Part shown: positions 1-10,722 of the stretch, piece after piece
How positions within the stretch are numbered: the stretch's first letter is position 1
How the letters are laid out: each line of letters begins with the position of its first letter
Source of the DNA: Russula earlei
Lineage: Eukaryota; Basidiomycota; Agaricomycetes; Russulales; Russulaceae
DNA length: 64,000 nucleotides
NCBI GenBank assembly: GCA_025769875.1
Contig: JAGFNK010000004.1
Span: forward strand, 187,001-251,000
Direction: 5' to 3'
Notes under the pieces: model-generated
Database searches by the model: none
What the model was told of the DNA's origin: nothing
What the model saw: the letters and a program-made list of their open reading frames with translations, nothing else
Translations under genes and position numbers: made by a program

Positions 1-843
1 CGTATCGCGACTGCGGCGTGCGGCGGACGCCGATGCCGCTCAAGGGTCACTTCTATCAATCTTCCCCATTCGAAACCGTACTCTCACAGATTCTAGGTAC
101 TCCAGCGGACTGCAATTACCGACAGGGTGCGCACCCCTCAAGACCTTGGCCTATTAGCAAGACCAGCAAAGCGCTTATAGGCGGTCTCCTGAAAAGCCGA
201 ATATCCTACGTCCAGGAGTCCGGTCAGTGAGGCCATCGCGGCGATTTTGATTGAATTTTTTTGCGTCTGTTTAGGGGCGCTCAGCTTGGATGTGTGATTT
301 CGTTGACCCTCCTTTCCACTTCAGGTTCGTTGCGGTGCTCTTCTTCTATTCCAGGATTATCAATGTTTGTCACCGTCGTAATCACTGGACGACGTAATCA
401 CACCGATGAGTATCTACTATCTCTCCCTATCCCCGCCCTGGCATCGACGTCCAAAGCACGACGTATCGCGACTGCGGCGTGTGGCGGACGCCGATGCCGC
501 TCAAGGGTCACTTCTATCAATCTTCCCCATTCGAAACCGTACTCTCACAGATTCTAGGTACTCCAGCGGACTGCAATTACCGACAGGGTGCGCACCCCTC
601 AAGACCTTGGCCTAGTAGCAAGACCAGCAAAGCGCTCATAGGCGGTCTCCTGAGAAGCCGAATATCCTACGTCCAGGAGTCCGGTCAGTGAGGCCATCGC
701 GGCGATTTTGATTGAATTTGTCGCGTCTGTTTAGGGGCGCTCAGCTTGGATGTGTGATTTCGTTGACCCTCCTTTCCACTTCAGGGTTGTTGCGGTGCTT
801 TCTTCTATTCCAGGATTATCAATGTGTGTCACCGTCGCGGATA
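1..843. repeat. Tandem duplication, 461-bp period
   Basis: Bases from position 1 recur from position 462 with only scattered substitutions, for example CGTATCGCGACTGCGG at both places. The similarity continues through about 383 in the first copy and about 843 in the second. The first copy is cut by the window edge, so there may be more units to the left. No convincing protein runs through it; open frames repeat in parallel only because the DNA repeats. Confidence 0.9.
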
Positions 844-880
844 ATTGGAGGTGTTGTGAGGGACTCAGTGTCACGTTTCA

Positions 881-1050
881 GAAAAGGTGCGTTGTTCTGA
901 CCTTCCTCGGTCTGACAGTTAATCAGGGCTAGGTTTTGCAAGTTATTTGAGCCCTTGGGATTGTCCTTTCCTCCCATGGTCTCAAATAGCTTGCAAAAAA
1001 CTAGCCCTGATTAGCTGTGAGACCAAGGAATAGCATGACAACGCACTTTT
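881..1050. repeat. Foldback element (imperfect inverted repeat)
   Basis: The left arm (about 881-940) and right arm (about 981-1050) are reverse complements with small mismatches, including TAATCAGGGCTAG against CTAGCCCTGATTA and TGCGTTGT against ACAACGCA. The loop is short. A second pair, GTCCTTTCCTCC (963-974) and GGAGGAAAGGAC (1055-1066), overlaps it. It looks like a foldback MITE; no target duplication was established. Confidence 0.75.
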
Positions 1051-1367
1051 TTCGGAGGAAAGGACAAAAACGGGATCGCCATCTGGCGGAGGAGCGCTCT
1101 CAGGCCGGGGCGGCGTACTTTGCGGCTTACAAAGTCGATTCCTGAGAGTGCACGAAAAGTCAAAAGGTACGATTCCCTTTCCTCACAGGCCGCGGTCGCT
1201 CACTGTCTAGTGTTCGTTCAGTATGTGCACTTCTCAAACAACAACCATAGGGTGCACTCAGGCCGAGGGTATGCCTCATCACATCTGTGCTCGAGCGTAC
1301 CAGTCGCGAACGAGGAGTGCCAAGATGGATTGCCCTGCTTGAACTGGACGACATGTACACGGGGACT

Positions 1368-1546
1368 ACAGGTGAGTATTCATCGTATCTCTTGTCCTTC
1401 CTGCCCTGGAATCGACGACCGAAGCACGACAGACCGCAGCTGCGGCGGGCAGTGGACGCCGATGCTGCTCAGCTGCAGTCTTCGTACTCATATCTGGGAA
1501 TCCTCCCATCTGAAGCCGCATGTCTTTCACAGATCCTAGATTCCAG
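1368..1546. repeat. Diverged third copy of the 461-bp repeat segment
   Basis: This stretch aligns with 405-572 with many substitutions. Both share GCCCTGG, ATCGACG, AAGCACGAC, GGACGCCGATGC and TTCACAGAT/CTCACAGATTCTAG-type blocks in the same order. It lies just upstream of the nucleolin-like pseudogene, so the duplicated unit probably derives from the 5' region of that locus. Confidence 0.55.
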
Positions 1547-1710
1547 TAGCTGCCTATCAAGCCCTCGACCGCGTGACAAATTCCATCAGCGCGCGCCAAT
1601 CTCCTCGACGGAAATCCTTGCTCGGGTATGTATTCATTCCTAGTGACCTCTTAAAACCTTTCTCTTATAAACACGTCCATCTCTTGCTCATGCCATATAA
1701 ATACGGACAG

Positions 1711-3030
1711 GCAGAGCGAAAAAAAAAAAGGGGAGGGGGGAAGAAGAATAAATCCAGTAGCGAGTCATCGCAGTCATCTTCTGAGGATGAAATGCCAGCA
1801 CCCAAGCCACCCTTAGCGAATGGGAAAGTGCGTGTCACAGCTTTTATTGCATGACACAAAATTTACTCTTCCATGGCAGTCCGAAGCTACTAGCTGACTC
1901 TTCTTCCGACTCGACGACTCGAGCGATAGCGCATCTGAACATGAACCCATCGCCAAGGTCCCTACCACTACGAGTGGGGCCACCAGGTTACCTGCCAAGA
2001 GTGATTCATCTTCCGACTGGGTGAGAATGTCTCTAATGAGTCTCCGAAATTAGCTTCCAAAGCAATCCCGAAGACTGCTCCTTCAAAGACACCGCAAACC
2101 AAGGCCTCCGCAGAAACCGTGAGCGAAAGCGACGGCAAAGACTCCGATAGTGAGTCCTCTTACCAGGAACCCAAGGCCGCCGCTAAGGGGACTGGCCCCA
2201 CACGGCCCATACAATCCACGTCTGCCCCTACTGAGGCCCGGCCTGTACGAGCTTCCCCAGCGAAAGTTACGGCCAAGGCAGCGTCCAGCTCTAGCGAGGA
2301 ATCATCATCAGAGGAGTCTTCCGCTCCTGAAGATGCTCCTACTAAGCACGTTACTGCAAAGACTACCGCTCAGGCTTCTGCCTCCACAAAATCTGCTACA
2401 ACAAAGCCCATACCCACGAAAGTTTCAACGGCCAAGGCTTCTTCGGCGAAAGCTGTCGTCAAGGCGGACAACAGTTCTAGCGCAGATTCCGACGAGGAGT
2501 TCTCTGACGAAAGCTCTGAAGAGAGCCCCGTCAAAGTTCCATCTAAGCCCTCTAAGCTCGTGTCGAAACCTGTTCCCAAGTCTGTTAATTCCACAAGCGA
2601 TTCTGATTCTGACGAAGATGAATCTTCTGATCCTGAGCCTGGCATGACAAAAGACAAAAGGGAGATTGAGGAGTCTTCGTCGTCCAACTCTGAGTCGAAT
2701 CTCGAGTCGGAAGACAGCGAAGAGGACGAGAATGTCGAAATGGCCGATGCCAGTGCTCCTTCCGCTCCCGTGACAACAAATGGTTCGATTATTTTTCATC
2801 GTCCGTTCCCTTTCTTGTGATTTTCTATGCGTTGGTAGGCAAACGCAAAGCCGACACAGAGGCTCCTGTTCCTCCCAAAAAGCAAAAAACTTGCTAATGG
2901 CAACGCAGCTTCTGTCACTGACGATACGTCTGCAAGGACAGTTTTTTGTCGGCCGCCTCTCACGGAACGTGGACAACGATTGGCTCATGCTGAAAAATGT
3001 TTTGGCACTGATGCAATTGAAGCTAGTGCC
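1711..3030 (+). pseudogene. Decayed gar2/NSR1 (nucleolin-like) nucleolar protein gene
   Basis: Family role: gar2/NSR1/nucleolin proteins help rRNA processing in the nucleolus. They have a long acidic serine-rich N-terminus followed by RNA-recognition motifs. Here a lysine-rich start (1711-1770) leads into alternating Lys/Ala/Pro and Ser/Glu/Asp blocks (to about 2780), then a GKRK-type basic patch, then the start of an RRM with the motif VFVGRLSRNVD (about 2938-2975). Two introns are plausible: 1828-1879 and 2783-2838; a third, 1626-1710, may precede. Breaks: at least four frame changes (near 1905-1920, about 2020, about 2895, and an extra T in the T-run at about 2943). The RRM is lost after its first strand. 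NOLC1/SRP40 is the alternative, but the RRM start argues for gar2/NSR1. It is followed directly by repeat DNA. Confidence 0.65.
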
Positions 3031-3034
3031 TTCA

Positions 3035-3235
3035 GGTCCGGACCAGTCCCGGTTTTCAATGTCATCACATAACTGGGACCATGACTGGTCACCAGTCTCA
3101 TATTCCTCATGCAAAACTGAACCGGACTGTATTAGACCAGCCAACCACAGTCACTGACCGCTCTTGGACCGGTCCCAACCAGTGCCACTAAGGACTGGTT
3201 GAGATTGTGGTCAAGACCGATTCTGTCTGTGTGAG
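3035..3235. repeat. GGTC/GACC-motif cluster next to the hAT end
   Basis: Short inverted motifs such as GACCAGTC, GACTGGTC, GGACCGG and ACCAGTC recur about ten times in both orientations in 200 bp. The cluster lies just beyond the 3' end of the hAT transposase relic. Subterminal short repeats of this kind are typical hAT transposase-binding regions. I could not define the terminal inverted repeat itself. Confidence 0.45.
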
Positions 3236-3248
3236 TGAAAATCTAAAT

Positions 3249-4037
3249 CTAATATAAATCATCATTGTCAAGCAACAGTTCATCCCACTCTGCTGATGTG
3301 TCCTCTGCTTCCAGTATCTCACAGTACTCTCCCAGCTCCACCTCTTCAATTTGGGCTGAGTTCTGTGCTGCATTATCAGGAACACTTGCACGCCATGCAA
3401 ACTTCAAGATTTGAAGCTCCTCAAAATGTTTTGTGCCAAGGGCAGCTTGATGAAGATCTGCAGTCTGCTTGCTTGCTGAGAAGAGCCACTCACATGGGAC
3501 TGATGATGCATGGTGTGGGAGGATGTTGAGGGCTATCCATGCAAGAGTTGGGTAGAGTATAGCATGGTCCTAAAGTAAGGTTAGACAAGAAATGAGATAG
3601 AGAGATCCAAGTTGACTTGCCTGCCACCATTTGATGACATTGGTGCTCTTTGTTACATCCTCCAGCCTATCCTTCAAGTACTGCCTCAACTCCAATGCCC
3701 AACCTTGATTGTCATCCATCTCCGGAAGGGACCAATGGTAGCAATCATATTCTGACAATAAGACCCTTGAGACTTCCTGATCCTCATTAGTTGGGGTGGG
3801 TGAATGAACAGGCTCAGCCCTCAGTTGCTTTTTGTAATACACCTCCATCTATTCAAGGATTTGCATGAGTTGGTACATCTAGACAAAGAGCAACATTTAC
3901 CGTCTCCTCTACCACCTTAAGAGCCTCATCCTGCCAGTTTTTTGCATTGTGATTCCCTTTAGCACACTCCTTCACCTGTTCCTCAGCTCCACCCCAGCTT
4001 AATTCAATATAGTCAAGTTTGTAGTATGGGTGCAGAA
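3249..4037 (-). pseudogene. hAT transposase relic 1, C-terminal half
   Basis: On the minus strand this encodes the end of a hAT transposase, which cuts and pastes its own DNA in the nucleus. After the splice acceptor at 4039-4038 it reads LHPYYKLDYIELSWGGAEEQ and continues to a linker rich in Glu and Arg (3848-3622). It ends with the C-terminal dimerisation domain: WWQDHAILYPTL, then ASSVPCEWLFSASKQTADLH, then the stop at 3251-3249. The intron at 3620-3570 uses GC-AG borders (GCAAGT...TTTAG) and joins WWQ to DHAILYP in frame. The N-terminal half lies on the far side of the copia insertion, at 10045-10722. The BED finger and first catalytic region were not found, so the gene is incomplete. Confidence 0.8.
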
Positions 4038-4042
4038 CTATA

Positions 4043-4686
4043 TGGCGGTTTCAGGCCGCCAGGGGCACATGCAGAGGAGTGCGAAAGTGCAACACAGTGC
4101 ATCCCTGGGATCATTTTGATCCCCTAATTTTTTCCACTCCCCTCAGGGGAAAATACATTCTCCTGTTATCCTTCTCAGGCCTTGTATGACCCACTTCAAA
4201 ATCAAAAATGTCCTGAAAAGCAAGAACATTCCACACTGTCTCCACAACTCCATATCTGAAAAAAAATGCAAACGTGTGACTCAATCGCATGCATGCACCA
4301 AAACCGGAACAAGTGCATCAGCCACATAGAGAGGCAATGCATTATTTCCATCAAAGTCCAAAGTCTTTTCACTATACGTTTTCATTTCTGTTTTTCTTCC
4401 ATTCTTGACTCCAAAAACTCCTAAAAAACACTCCCCTATTTTATTCCTTAAGTAACATACTTGTAAAACATATAAAATAGCTTCTTATTGCCTGCAAATG
4501 TAACAATTGTCATGTTCCTTGTTCTCAAAAACTCCTTGTGTGCACTTCAAACAAGTCCCCCTCTCATGCTCTACCACCACTCCATGTCATTTACATGCAT
4601 CCCTGACTCTGCACCGCACCAACGGCCCACTGGCCCAGCCTTGCCCACTTGCATGTTCCCACCACCTGGGTATCATATCTTCACCA
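4043..4686 (+). repeat. copia 5' LTR
   Basis: Starts TGGCGG and ends TCACCA (TG...CA). It aligns along its whole length with 9399-10039, differing by scattered substitutions and small indels. A possible polyadenylation region is AT-rich around 4440-4490 (ATATAAAATAGC). Confidence 0.9.
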
Positions 4687-4703
4687 GGTTATGGGCCCTG
4701 AAG
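4687..4703 (+). other. Putative primer-binding site
   Basis: The bases directly after the 5' LTR are GGTTATGGGCCCTGAAG. By position this is where a tRNA or half-tRNA would prime minus-strand synthesis. I have not matched it to a specific tRNA. Confidence 0.5.
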
Positions 4704-5106
4704 TTGCCTATTGAAAAATATCAAAGTTAAATTAACTCACGCCTCATGAGAGAAAAGTCCAATAAGACAAGATGGAAGATAACAGACTTCCAGTGGTCAA
4801 ATTAGCCAGTGATGGATCAAATTGGGTACATACCAGGACCATATGGTGTGGACTCTCCAAGTGAAGGGCATGGAAGAACATCTAACAGAGGTATCAGTTA
4901 CTCCAAGATATATCAACACAGGAGATGTAAACTGGAGTATCACTGGCAATGCAGTGGGCCAATGATGACGCCACAACCAAACAGATCATTGCTTTGTCAA
5001 TATCAGACATAGCATTTGGCCAAATCAAGCATAGCGACTGATGCAAAGGGGGTTTGGGACACCCTAAAGGCACTGTACAAAAACCGATCTCAATCACTCC
5101 AACTGG

Positions 5107-6105
5107 ATGCTATGTGGAAGCTCCAAACTGCCAAATGTGATGAAGATGATGACATCCACACTGCACTTTGATAAGATGCAAGATATGCACAAGAAGATCA
5201 CATCTATGGGCAAAACAATCAGAGATGATGAATATGTGACAATCCTTATCTCCTCACTTCCCCCATCTAATGATTATCTCATCTCATCTATGACCATGAG
5301 TGCTGACATGAATAATAACGATGTCATGACTCAAATGGCAAATATGTGTCCGATGAATTCCAGAAACACATTATACACAAATCCATTGGTCTCCCCAATA
5401 CACTGGATGAAGCATTTAGTGCTGTCACCAAAAAGAAGTCAAAATGTGACATTGAATGCTATAACTGCCATAAAAAGGGGCATACAAAAGCAGACTGCTG
5501 GGCCAAAGGAGGTGGAAAAGAAGGCCAAGGGCCAAAGAAATGTTCATGCACTCAAGATAACTCAGCCGCAGCAGTAGAAGAAAGTCAGGACATAGAGTCC
5601 TGGGCTATTATTGACTTGGGAACCAGAGCCAGCACCGATATTGAAGAAATAATGGCAAACGTGACTCAAAATGTCCCAATACCAGAGGCCGAGCTGTATG
5701 ACTCCAGAACCTCATGGCATATTACTCCATTCCAAGACAATTTCATGACATATCAGATAGTTCAGCCCCAGGCAATCATTGTAGCTGACAAATACCCCTT
5801 TTACGCAATAGGAATTGGCGACCTTCTAATTCAGGTACTGAATGGAAAAACTCACATGTCAATACTATTACAAAACATGCTTCATGCACCCCAAATCAGA
5901 TTCACTGTCGTATCGGTTAGCCAGATCGCTAATGCCGGATACAAAGTTTCCTTTACAGGAAATGCGTGCCAAATTGAAAATCAAAAAGGAAAAGTTATTG
6001 GCAAAATCCCTGCAAGCCAAAATGGGCTATACAAAGTCAAGCATACAAATGCGGCACAAGCTGAGCCCAAGCACATGGACATCCTCACGCTTCACAGAAG
6101 GCTCA
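5107..6105 (+). pseudogene. copia gag and protease region
   Basis: Gag packages retroelement RNA; the adjoining protease processes the polyprotein. A gag core reads from 5107. A frame change near 5346 carries it into the CCHC zinc knuckle CYNCHKKGHTKADC (about 5458-5499), the hallmark of retroelement gag. Downstream, YDSRTSWHITP replaces the usual aspartyl-protease Asp-Ser-Gly motif, so the active site looks damaged. The segment ends in the pre-integrase box LYKVKH...LHRRL. Confidence 0.8.
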
Positions 6106-6460
6106 GGCTTTCATGGATGATCACACATGTTACACTAAGCTACAGTTGCTCAAAACTAAAGATGAAACATTGCAAGCCTACAAAACCTTTGCAAACTGGG
6201 CACAAATGCAGCACAATGCACGCATCAAGCAACTTTGTTCTGACAGGGGAGGCAAATACACAGGAAAGAAATTCACAGATTTTTTACAGGAGCAAGGCAC
6301 TGAGCGCCACCTCACAATGCATGACACACCTCAGCACAATGGCATCGCTGAATTGCTAAACTGCTGCCTGCTCGAATGAACTCAAGCCATGCTCCACCAG
6401 TCAGGACTTCTCAAGTACCTATGGGGTGAAGCAGTCCACCATGCTGTATGGCCAAAGAAC
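6106..6460 (+). pseudogene. copia integrase, internally deleted
   Basis: Integrase inserts the cDNA into the genome. After the pre-integrase box the sequence jumps directly to FMDDHTCYTKLQLLKTK, so most of the zinc-binding region and the first catalytic Asp are missing. The second part is clear: LCSDRGGKYTGKKFTDFL carries the second Asp, and HNGIAE the region of the catalytic Glu. The reading frame stops at 6377-6379 within the domain. Confidence 0.75.
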
Positions 6461-6901
6461 TGAACTTTGACAAAAGCACTCGGTCATTACACCCCTTTCA
6501 AACAGCTCAATGGGTACAGACTGGACTTGAGCGGTGTGCTGGAATGGAGACAGCACATCTGGGTTCACTTGGATGCCAGATCAAAACTCGATGCTCGTGG
6601 TATCAAAGCGCAATGGGTAGGACACGATCACGAGAGCACACATGCTCATCACATCTATTGGCCAGAGAAATGCAAAGTGTCAGTGGAGAGAAATATAAAG
6701 TTTGTACCCATGTCCATCACTTTCCACCAGCCCATTGCACTCAGCCCCTCTGGCATCACACCACCTCAAATTGGCATCCAACCTCAACCGGTCACCCCAC
6801 CTGCAGGCGTGCCAGCAAGTCCAAGCCTCACGGCATGCACCTTGGAAGGCACACCGACATGAGCCGAAGAACCGGAAACCAGAGGAGAGGGCGAGACAAC
6901 G

Positions 6902-8359
6902 ATGCTGGGCGGACTCACCCTGGCCCCGCAGGCTACAACACCACCACAGGAGCAGTTGGAAGCCAAAGACCTGTGGGAAGACGTACCTGACCAGTCGGTA
7001 TTGGTCACACCGAAGAAGAAATCGGTCCCAGTTCCAAGGACACTAAGGAAGGCGAAATCGCCAGTCCAGCACATACAGAGATTGGAATGCACTCTGAAAC
7101 CATCCGACAAGGTAAAACACCTCCTCATCGGAGAAGGGATGACTGGTGCCGACACCAGCCACAGAAAACTGAGAGGAGTGGGTGGACCCAGCATGGAGGT
7201 GGTATTCGGTACTGACACTAACACTGATGATTATGTACTTTATGCAGCAGCATCCAGCAATGCTCTCATTCATCCTATGGAAGATGCAGAAGGTGATCTG
7301 TGATCACTCAAGGAGGTGTAAGCACGCAAGGACTGGCCAGAATGGAAAGTGGCCATGGACACTGAGATTTTGACCCTGGAGTGAACTGGGACTTGGAGCA
7401 CCATACCACACCCATCCCACAAGAACATAGTGGGCTCAAAATGGGTCTTCCACATCAAACACAACAAAGATGGCACCATTGACAAGTACAAAGCGTGACT
7501 CGTTGCTCGTGGATTCATGCAGAGATTCGGAGTTGACTACCTTGACACATTCTCCCCCATAGCCAAGTTTGCAAGCCTTAGGACGATCCTCACCTTGGCA
7601 GCACACAGCGACTGGGACATAGAAACTTTCAATTTTACAGGAGCATACCTAAATGGTGAACTAGGCGATGATGAAGTCATCTACCTACAACCTCCCCCAG
7701 GATATGAAATTGAGGGGGAGAACACAGTCAAGTGACTTCATAAGTCACTCTACAGACTGAAACAGGTGGGGCAATGATGGTATGACACACTCGTGTGCAC
7801 TCTCACTGACCTCAGATTCCATGTCAGCAGGGCAGATCCAGGAGTGTTCCACACCCATGTTGACAACCACCTCCTGATTCTCACCATCCATGTCGATGAT
7901 TGCATACTCACAGGAAGCTCAAAAGAGCTAATCAGAGATTACAAGAACAAGCTAAATCAGAAGTATGCACTGACTGATTTAGGGCTAATCCATTGGCTAC
8001 TTGGAATCAAAGTCGCACGCGACCAGGAGGCATGCACCATCGCACTCTCACAAGAGTCTTACATCACCACCATCCTGGAGCACTTCAGACTCAAAGATGC
8101 AAAGAGCTATGCCACACCGATGACCCCTGGCATCACACACAGCCAAAGCGACTGGCCAACCAACCCAGCTGAAGTCAATTGGATGAAGAGAACACCATAC
8201 CAAGAGGCAATCGGCAGCCTCATGTATGCTGCAGTACCGACGTGACCCAACATCGCTTTCACCATCTCCACTCTATCCCAATTCCTTGAAAATCCAGGCA
8301 TCGCTCATTGGGAGGTGGTGAAGTGCATGTTCCGGTATCTGTCTGGAACAAAAACCTTA
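6902..8359 (+). pseudogene. copia reverse transcriptase (RVT_2 type)
   Basis: The reverse transcriptase copies element RNA to cDNA. Recognisable blocks are KWVFHIKHNKDGTIDKYKA, LVARGFMQ, YLDTFSPIAKFASLRTIL, FNFTGAYLNGEL, KSLYRLKQ and HVDDCIL, the last at the YVDD catalytic position with Tyr changed to His. It continues with a DLGLIHWLLGIKV block and the RNase H entry at 8246-8345. In-frame TGA stops lie at 7496-7498, 7733-7735 and 8243-8245, each where the family normally has Arg. The end is cut by the MITE at 8360. Confidence 0.88.
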
Positions 8360-8897
8360 GGCTCCTTTTACCAACCAAGAGTTCTTGAATCTTGAACTTG
8401 AACTTGGATTTCAGGATTTTCCAGGAGTGACAGGAATGACAGGTGTGATGTAAGTGACATAATAAACTAATATGAGTCCATTTCAAATATGAGTTATTTT
8501 CTGGTGTGATTTGCTGGGTTTACATGTGATATGTAAATTTTTTTTTCTAACCCTTCCTTCCACTCCTTCCAAGTGGGGCATGTCATTAAGGCAGAATATG
8601 TGTCACCAATGTGTCATCTTTGTGCAAATTTTGTATGTGCAGCTCTGGTGAAAATGGGGCTGCAAGCACCCAGATGTTGAGCTCAAGTTGGACTGCTCGA
8701 CTCTGAGTTTGATGCTGACACATTATGTGTAACCCCATATATGTGAATATGCAAATGACAACAAAAAAAAATGCATATTAATTTATTATATACATCATAT
8801 CACTTACATCACTCCTGTCACTCCTGTCACTCCCAGAAAATCCCAAAATCCAAGTTCAAGTTCAAGATTCAAGAATTCTTGGTTGGTAAAAGGGGCC
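8360..8897. mobile_element. Harbinger-type MITE in copia
   Basis: This is a 538-bp element with terminal inverted repeats of about 110 bp. The outer ends are GGCTCCTTTTACCAACC and, reversed from the right, GGCCCCTTTTACCAACC. The 3-bp target duplication TTA (8357-8359 and 8898-8900) matches the TWA preference of PIF/Harbinger elements. The inner terminal sequence resembles the ends of the 3.4-kb Harbinger element at 19728-23106. No coding sequence is seen inside. Confidence 0.88.
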
Positions 8898-8900
8898 TTA

Positions 8901-9391
8901 GAGCTCATGTACGGAGGCAAACACTTTGACCTGATAGGCTACACAGACATGTATGGCACCTTGCAAGAACACAGGCATGCCATATCCAGATATGCTTTCC
9001 TTATCGATGGAGGTGCCATCTCTTGGAGCTCTCAAAAACAAGAGCTGGTCACACTATCAGCTGCCAAGGCCAAATACGTCACAGCAATGCACACCATGAG
9101 GAGGCAATGTGGCTCCAGAAGCTCATCTTTGAGCTATTTCCTTTGCTCATTGCCCCTACCACACTTTATTGTGACAACCAGGTGGTGCTCACACTCGCCA
9201 CGACAGACAATTATCATGCGCGCACTAAACATATTGACTTGCGTTACCATTTTATTAGAGACACTATTGCCAAAGGCACACTCAAGGTCTCATATTGCCC
9301 CACAGAAGACATGGTGGTGGACATGATGACCAAACCACTTCCTAAGTGGAAGATGGGTTTTCATATCTCCTCCCTTGGGCTTCACACTTGA
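8901..9391 (+). pseudogene. copia RNase H end
   Basis: This continues the copia polyprotein beyond the MITE. It includes YTDMYGTLQEHRHAISRYAF, a GGAISWSSQKQELVTLSAAKA block typical of copia RNase H, and YHARTKHIDLRYHFIRD. It ends with DMMTKPLPK shortly before the polypurine tract. A frame change occurs near 9100-9110. Confidence 0.85.
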
Positions 9392-9398
9392 GGGGAAG
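9387..9398 (+). other. copia polypurine tract
   Basis: The purine-rich run TTGAGGGGAAG immediately precedes the TG of the 3' LTR. This is the expected position of the plus-strand primer. Confidence 0.75.
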
Positions 9399-10039
9399 TG
9401 GCAGTTTTGGGCCACCAGGGGTGCGTGCGGAGGAGCATGAAAGTGCAACATGGCACATCCCCAGGATCATTTTGATCCCCTAATTTTTTCCACTCCCCTC
9501 AGGGGAAAATACATTCTGCTGTTATCCTTCTCAGGCCTTGTACGACCCACTTCAAAATCAAAAATGTCTGAAAAGCAAGAACATTCCACACTGTCTCCAC
9601 AACTCCATATCCGAAAAAAAACACAAATGCGTGACTCAATCACATGCATGCACCAAAACCAGAACAAGTGCATCAGCCACATAGAGAGGCAATGCATTAT
9701 TTCCATCAAAGTCCAAAGTCTTTTCACTATACATTTTCATTTCTGTTTTACTTCCATTCTCGACTCCAAAAACTCCTAAAATCACTCCCCTATTTTATTC
9801 CTTAAGTAACATACTTGTAAAACATATAAAATAGCTTCTTATTGCCTGCAAATGTAACAATTGTCATGTTCCTTGTTCTCGAAAACTCCTCACGTGCACT
9901 TCAAACAAGTCCCCCTCTCATGCTCTACCACCGCTCCGCGTCGTTTACACGCATCCCTGACTCTGTGCCACGCCAATGGCCCACCAGCCTGCCTTTCCCA
10001 CTCATGCGTTCCCACTGCCTGGGTATCATATCTTCACCA
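9399..10039 (+). repeat. copia 3' LTR
   Basis: Begins TGGCAG and ends TCACCA, followed by the target duplication CTATA. It matches the 5' LTR over its whole length. Confidence 0.9.
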
Positions 10040-10044
10040 CTATA

Positions 10045-10722
10045 ATCAATTTAGTAATACAGAATAATTGGAGGAACAGAGAAACAAACTGAGGGCAAGG
10101 ATGAAGATGGGCTTGGTGTTGGTCTGCAAGTAATACTTTTGAAGTTTGTTTAATCCATCACCAATTGCTTCCTTGTACAAGGCAAAGCACTCTGAGTTCC
10201 ATTTATCTTCCCAAGCAGTCTGCAACTCCTCAAGCACAGAAAGCACATGCCACAGTGTAGGCTGCTGTTTGGATGAGAAAAGCTGCTGGATATCATTTGA
10301 ATCCTGTTGTTGCATATGTATATGTTAGTTTGTTCTTATTGTGACAGATGCAGAGGCTCACCTTCAAGATATCCCTTGCATCTGCTACTTGCTCTCAATC
10401 CCTTTCTGTGAGGGCAAATGCAGACCATGGGAATTTCTTTTCAATGTGACTGTTATGACAGATTGTTGTCATTGGACCATAGAGGGAGTCAGCCAAATGG
10501 AGGAAGAGGTTGATTGGCTATCTGCAACACAGGTCAGTGTTGATAGCCATGGAGACCAATATTGATACAACTCACCTGTTGTAGCTTGTAGGAATGATTG
10601 AGCATGCTGTGCACTGATCCCCATTGGATGTTTCTGTAAAGAGGAATCTGGAGTGGGTCAGTGATCTTGCATTGAAGCTGGAGCTTCTTGAAGTACTCAA
10701 TCTGCTGTCCAGATGCTTGAAT
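10045..10722 (-). pseudogene. hAT transposase relic 1, middle part
   Basis: This minus-strand part lies upstream of the copia insertion. Exon material begins after a TTAG acceptor at 10725-10723 and reads IQASGQQIEYFKK, then IPLYRNIQWGSVHSML. Next comes IPWSAFALTERD followed by an in-frame TGA where related proteins have Trp. Then comes SNDIQQLFSSKQQPTLW and GLNKLQKYYLQTNTKPIFI, as in hAT catalytic and insertion domains. The last codons before the intron (10090) join in frame to ILHPYYKLDY at 4037 once copia is removed. Confidence 0.78.

Larger units (their letters stand above)
4043..10039 (+). mobile_element. Ty1/copia retrotransposon, complete LTR to LTR but decayed
   Basis: Two near-identical LTRs (4043-4686 and 9399-10039) flank a gag-integrase-RT-RNase H order, which defines copia. 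The 5-bp target duplication CTATA sits at 4038-4042 and 10040-10044. The element lies inside an intron of the minus-strand hAT transposase relic. A Harbinger-type MITE (8360-8897) interrupts its RNase H region. Stops and frame changes occur throughout, so it is not autonomous. Confidence 0.92.

Noticed and set aside
2425..3144. 239-codon minus-strand ORF opposite the nucleolin-like gene
   Set aside because: It is the antisense shadow of a Ser/Glu-rich coding sequence. The sense frame has the splice sites and the RRM start.
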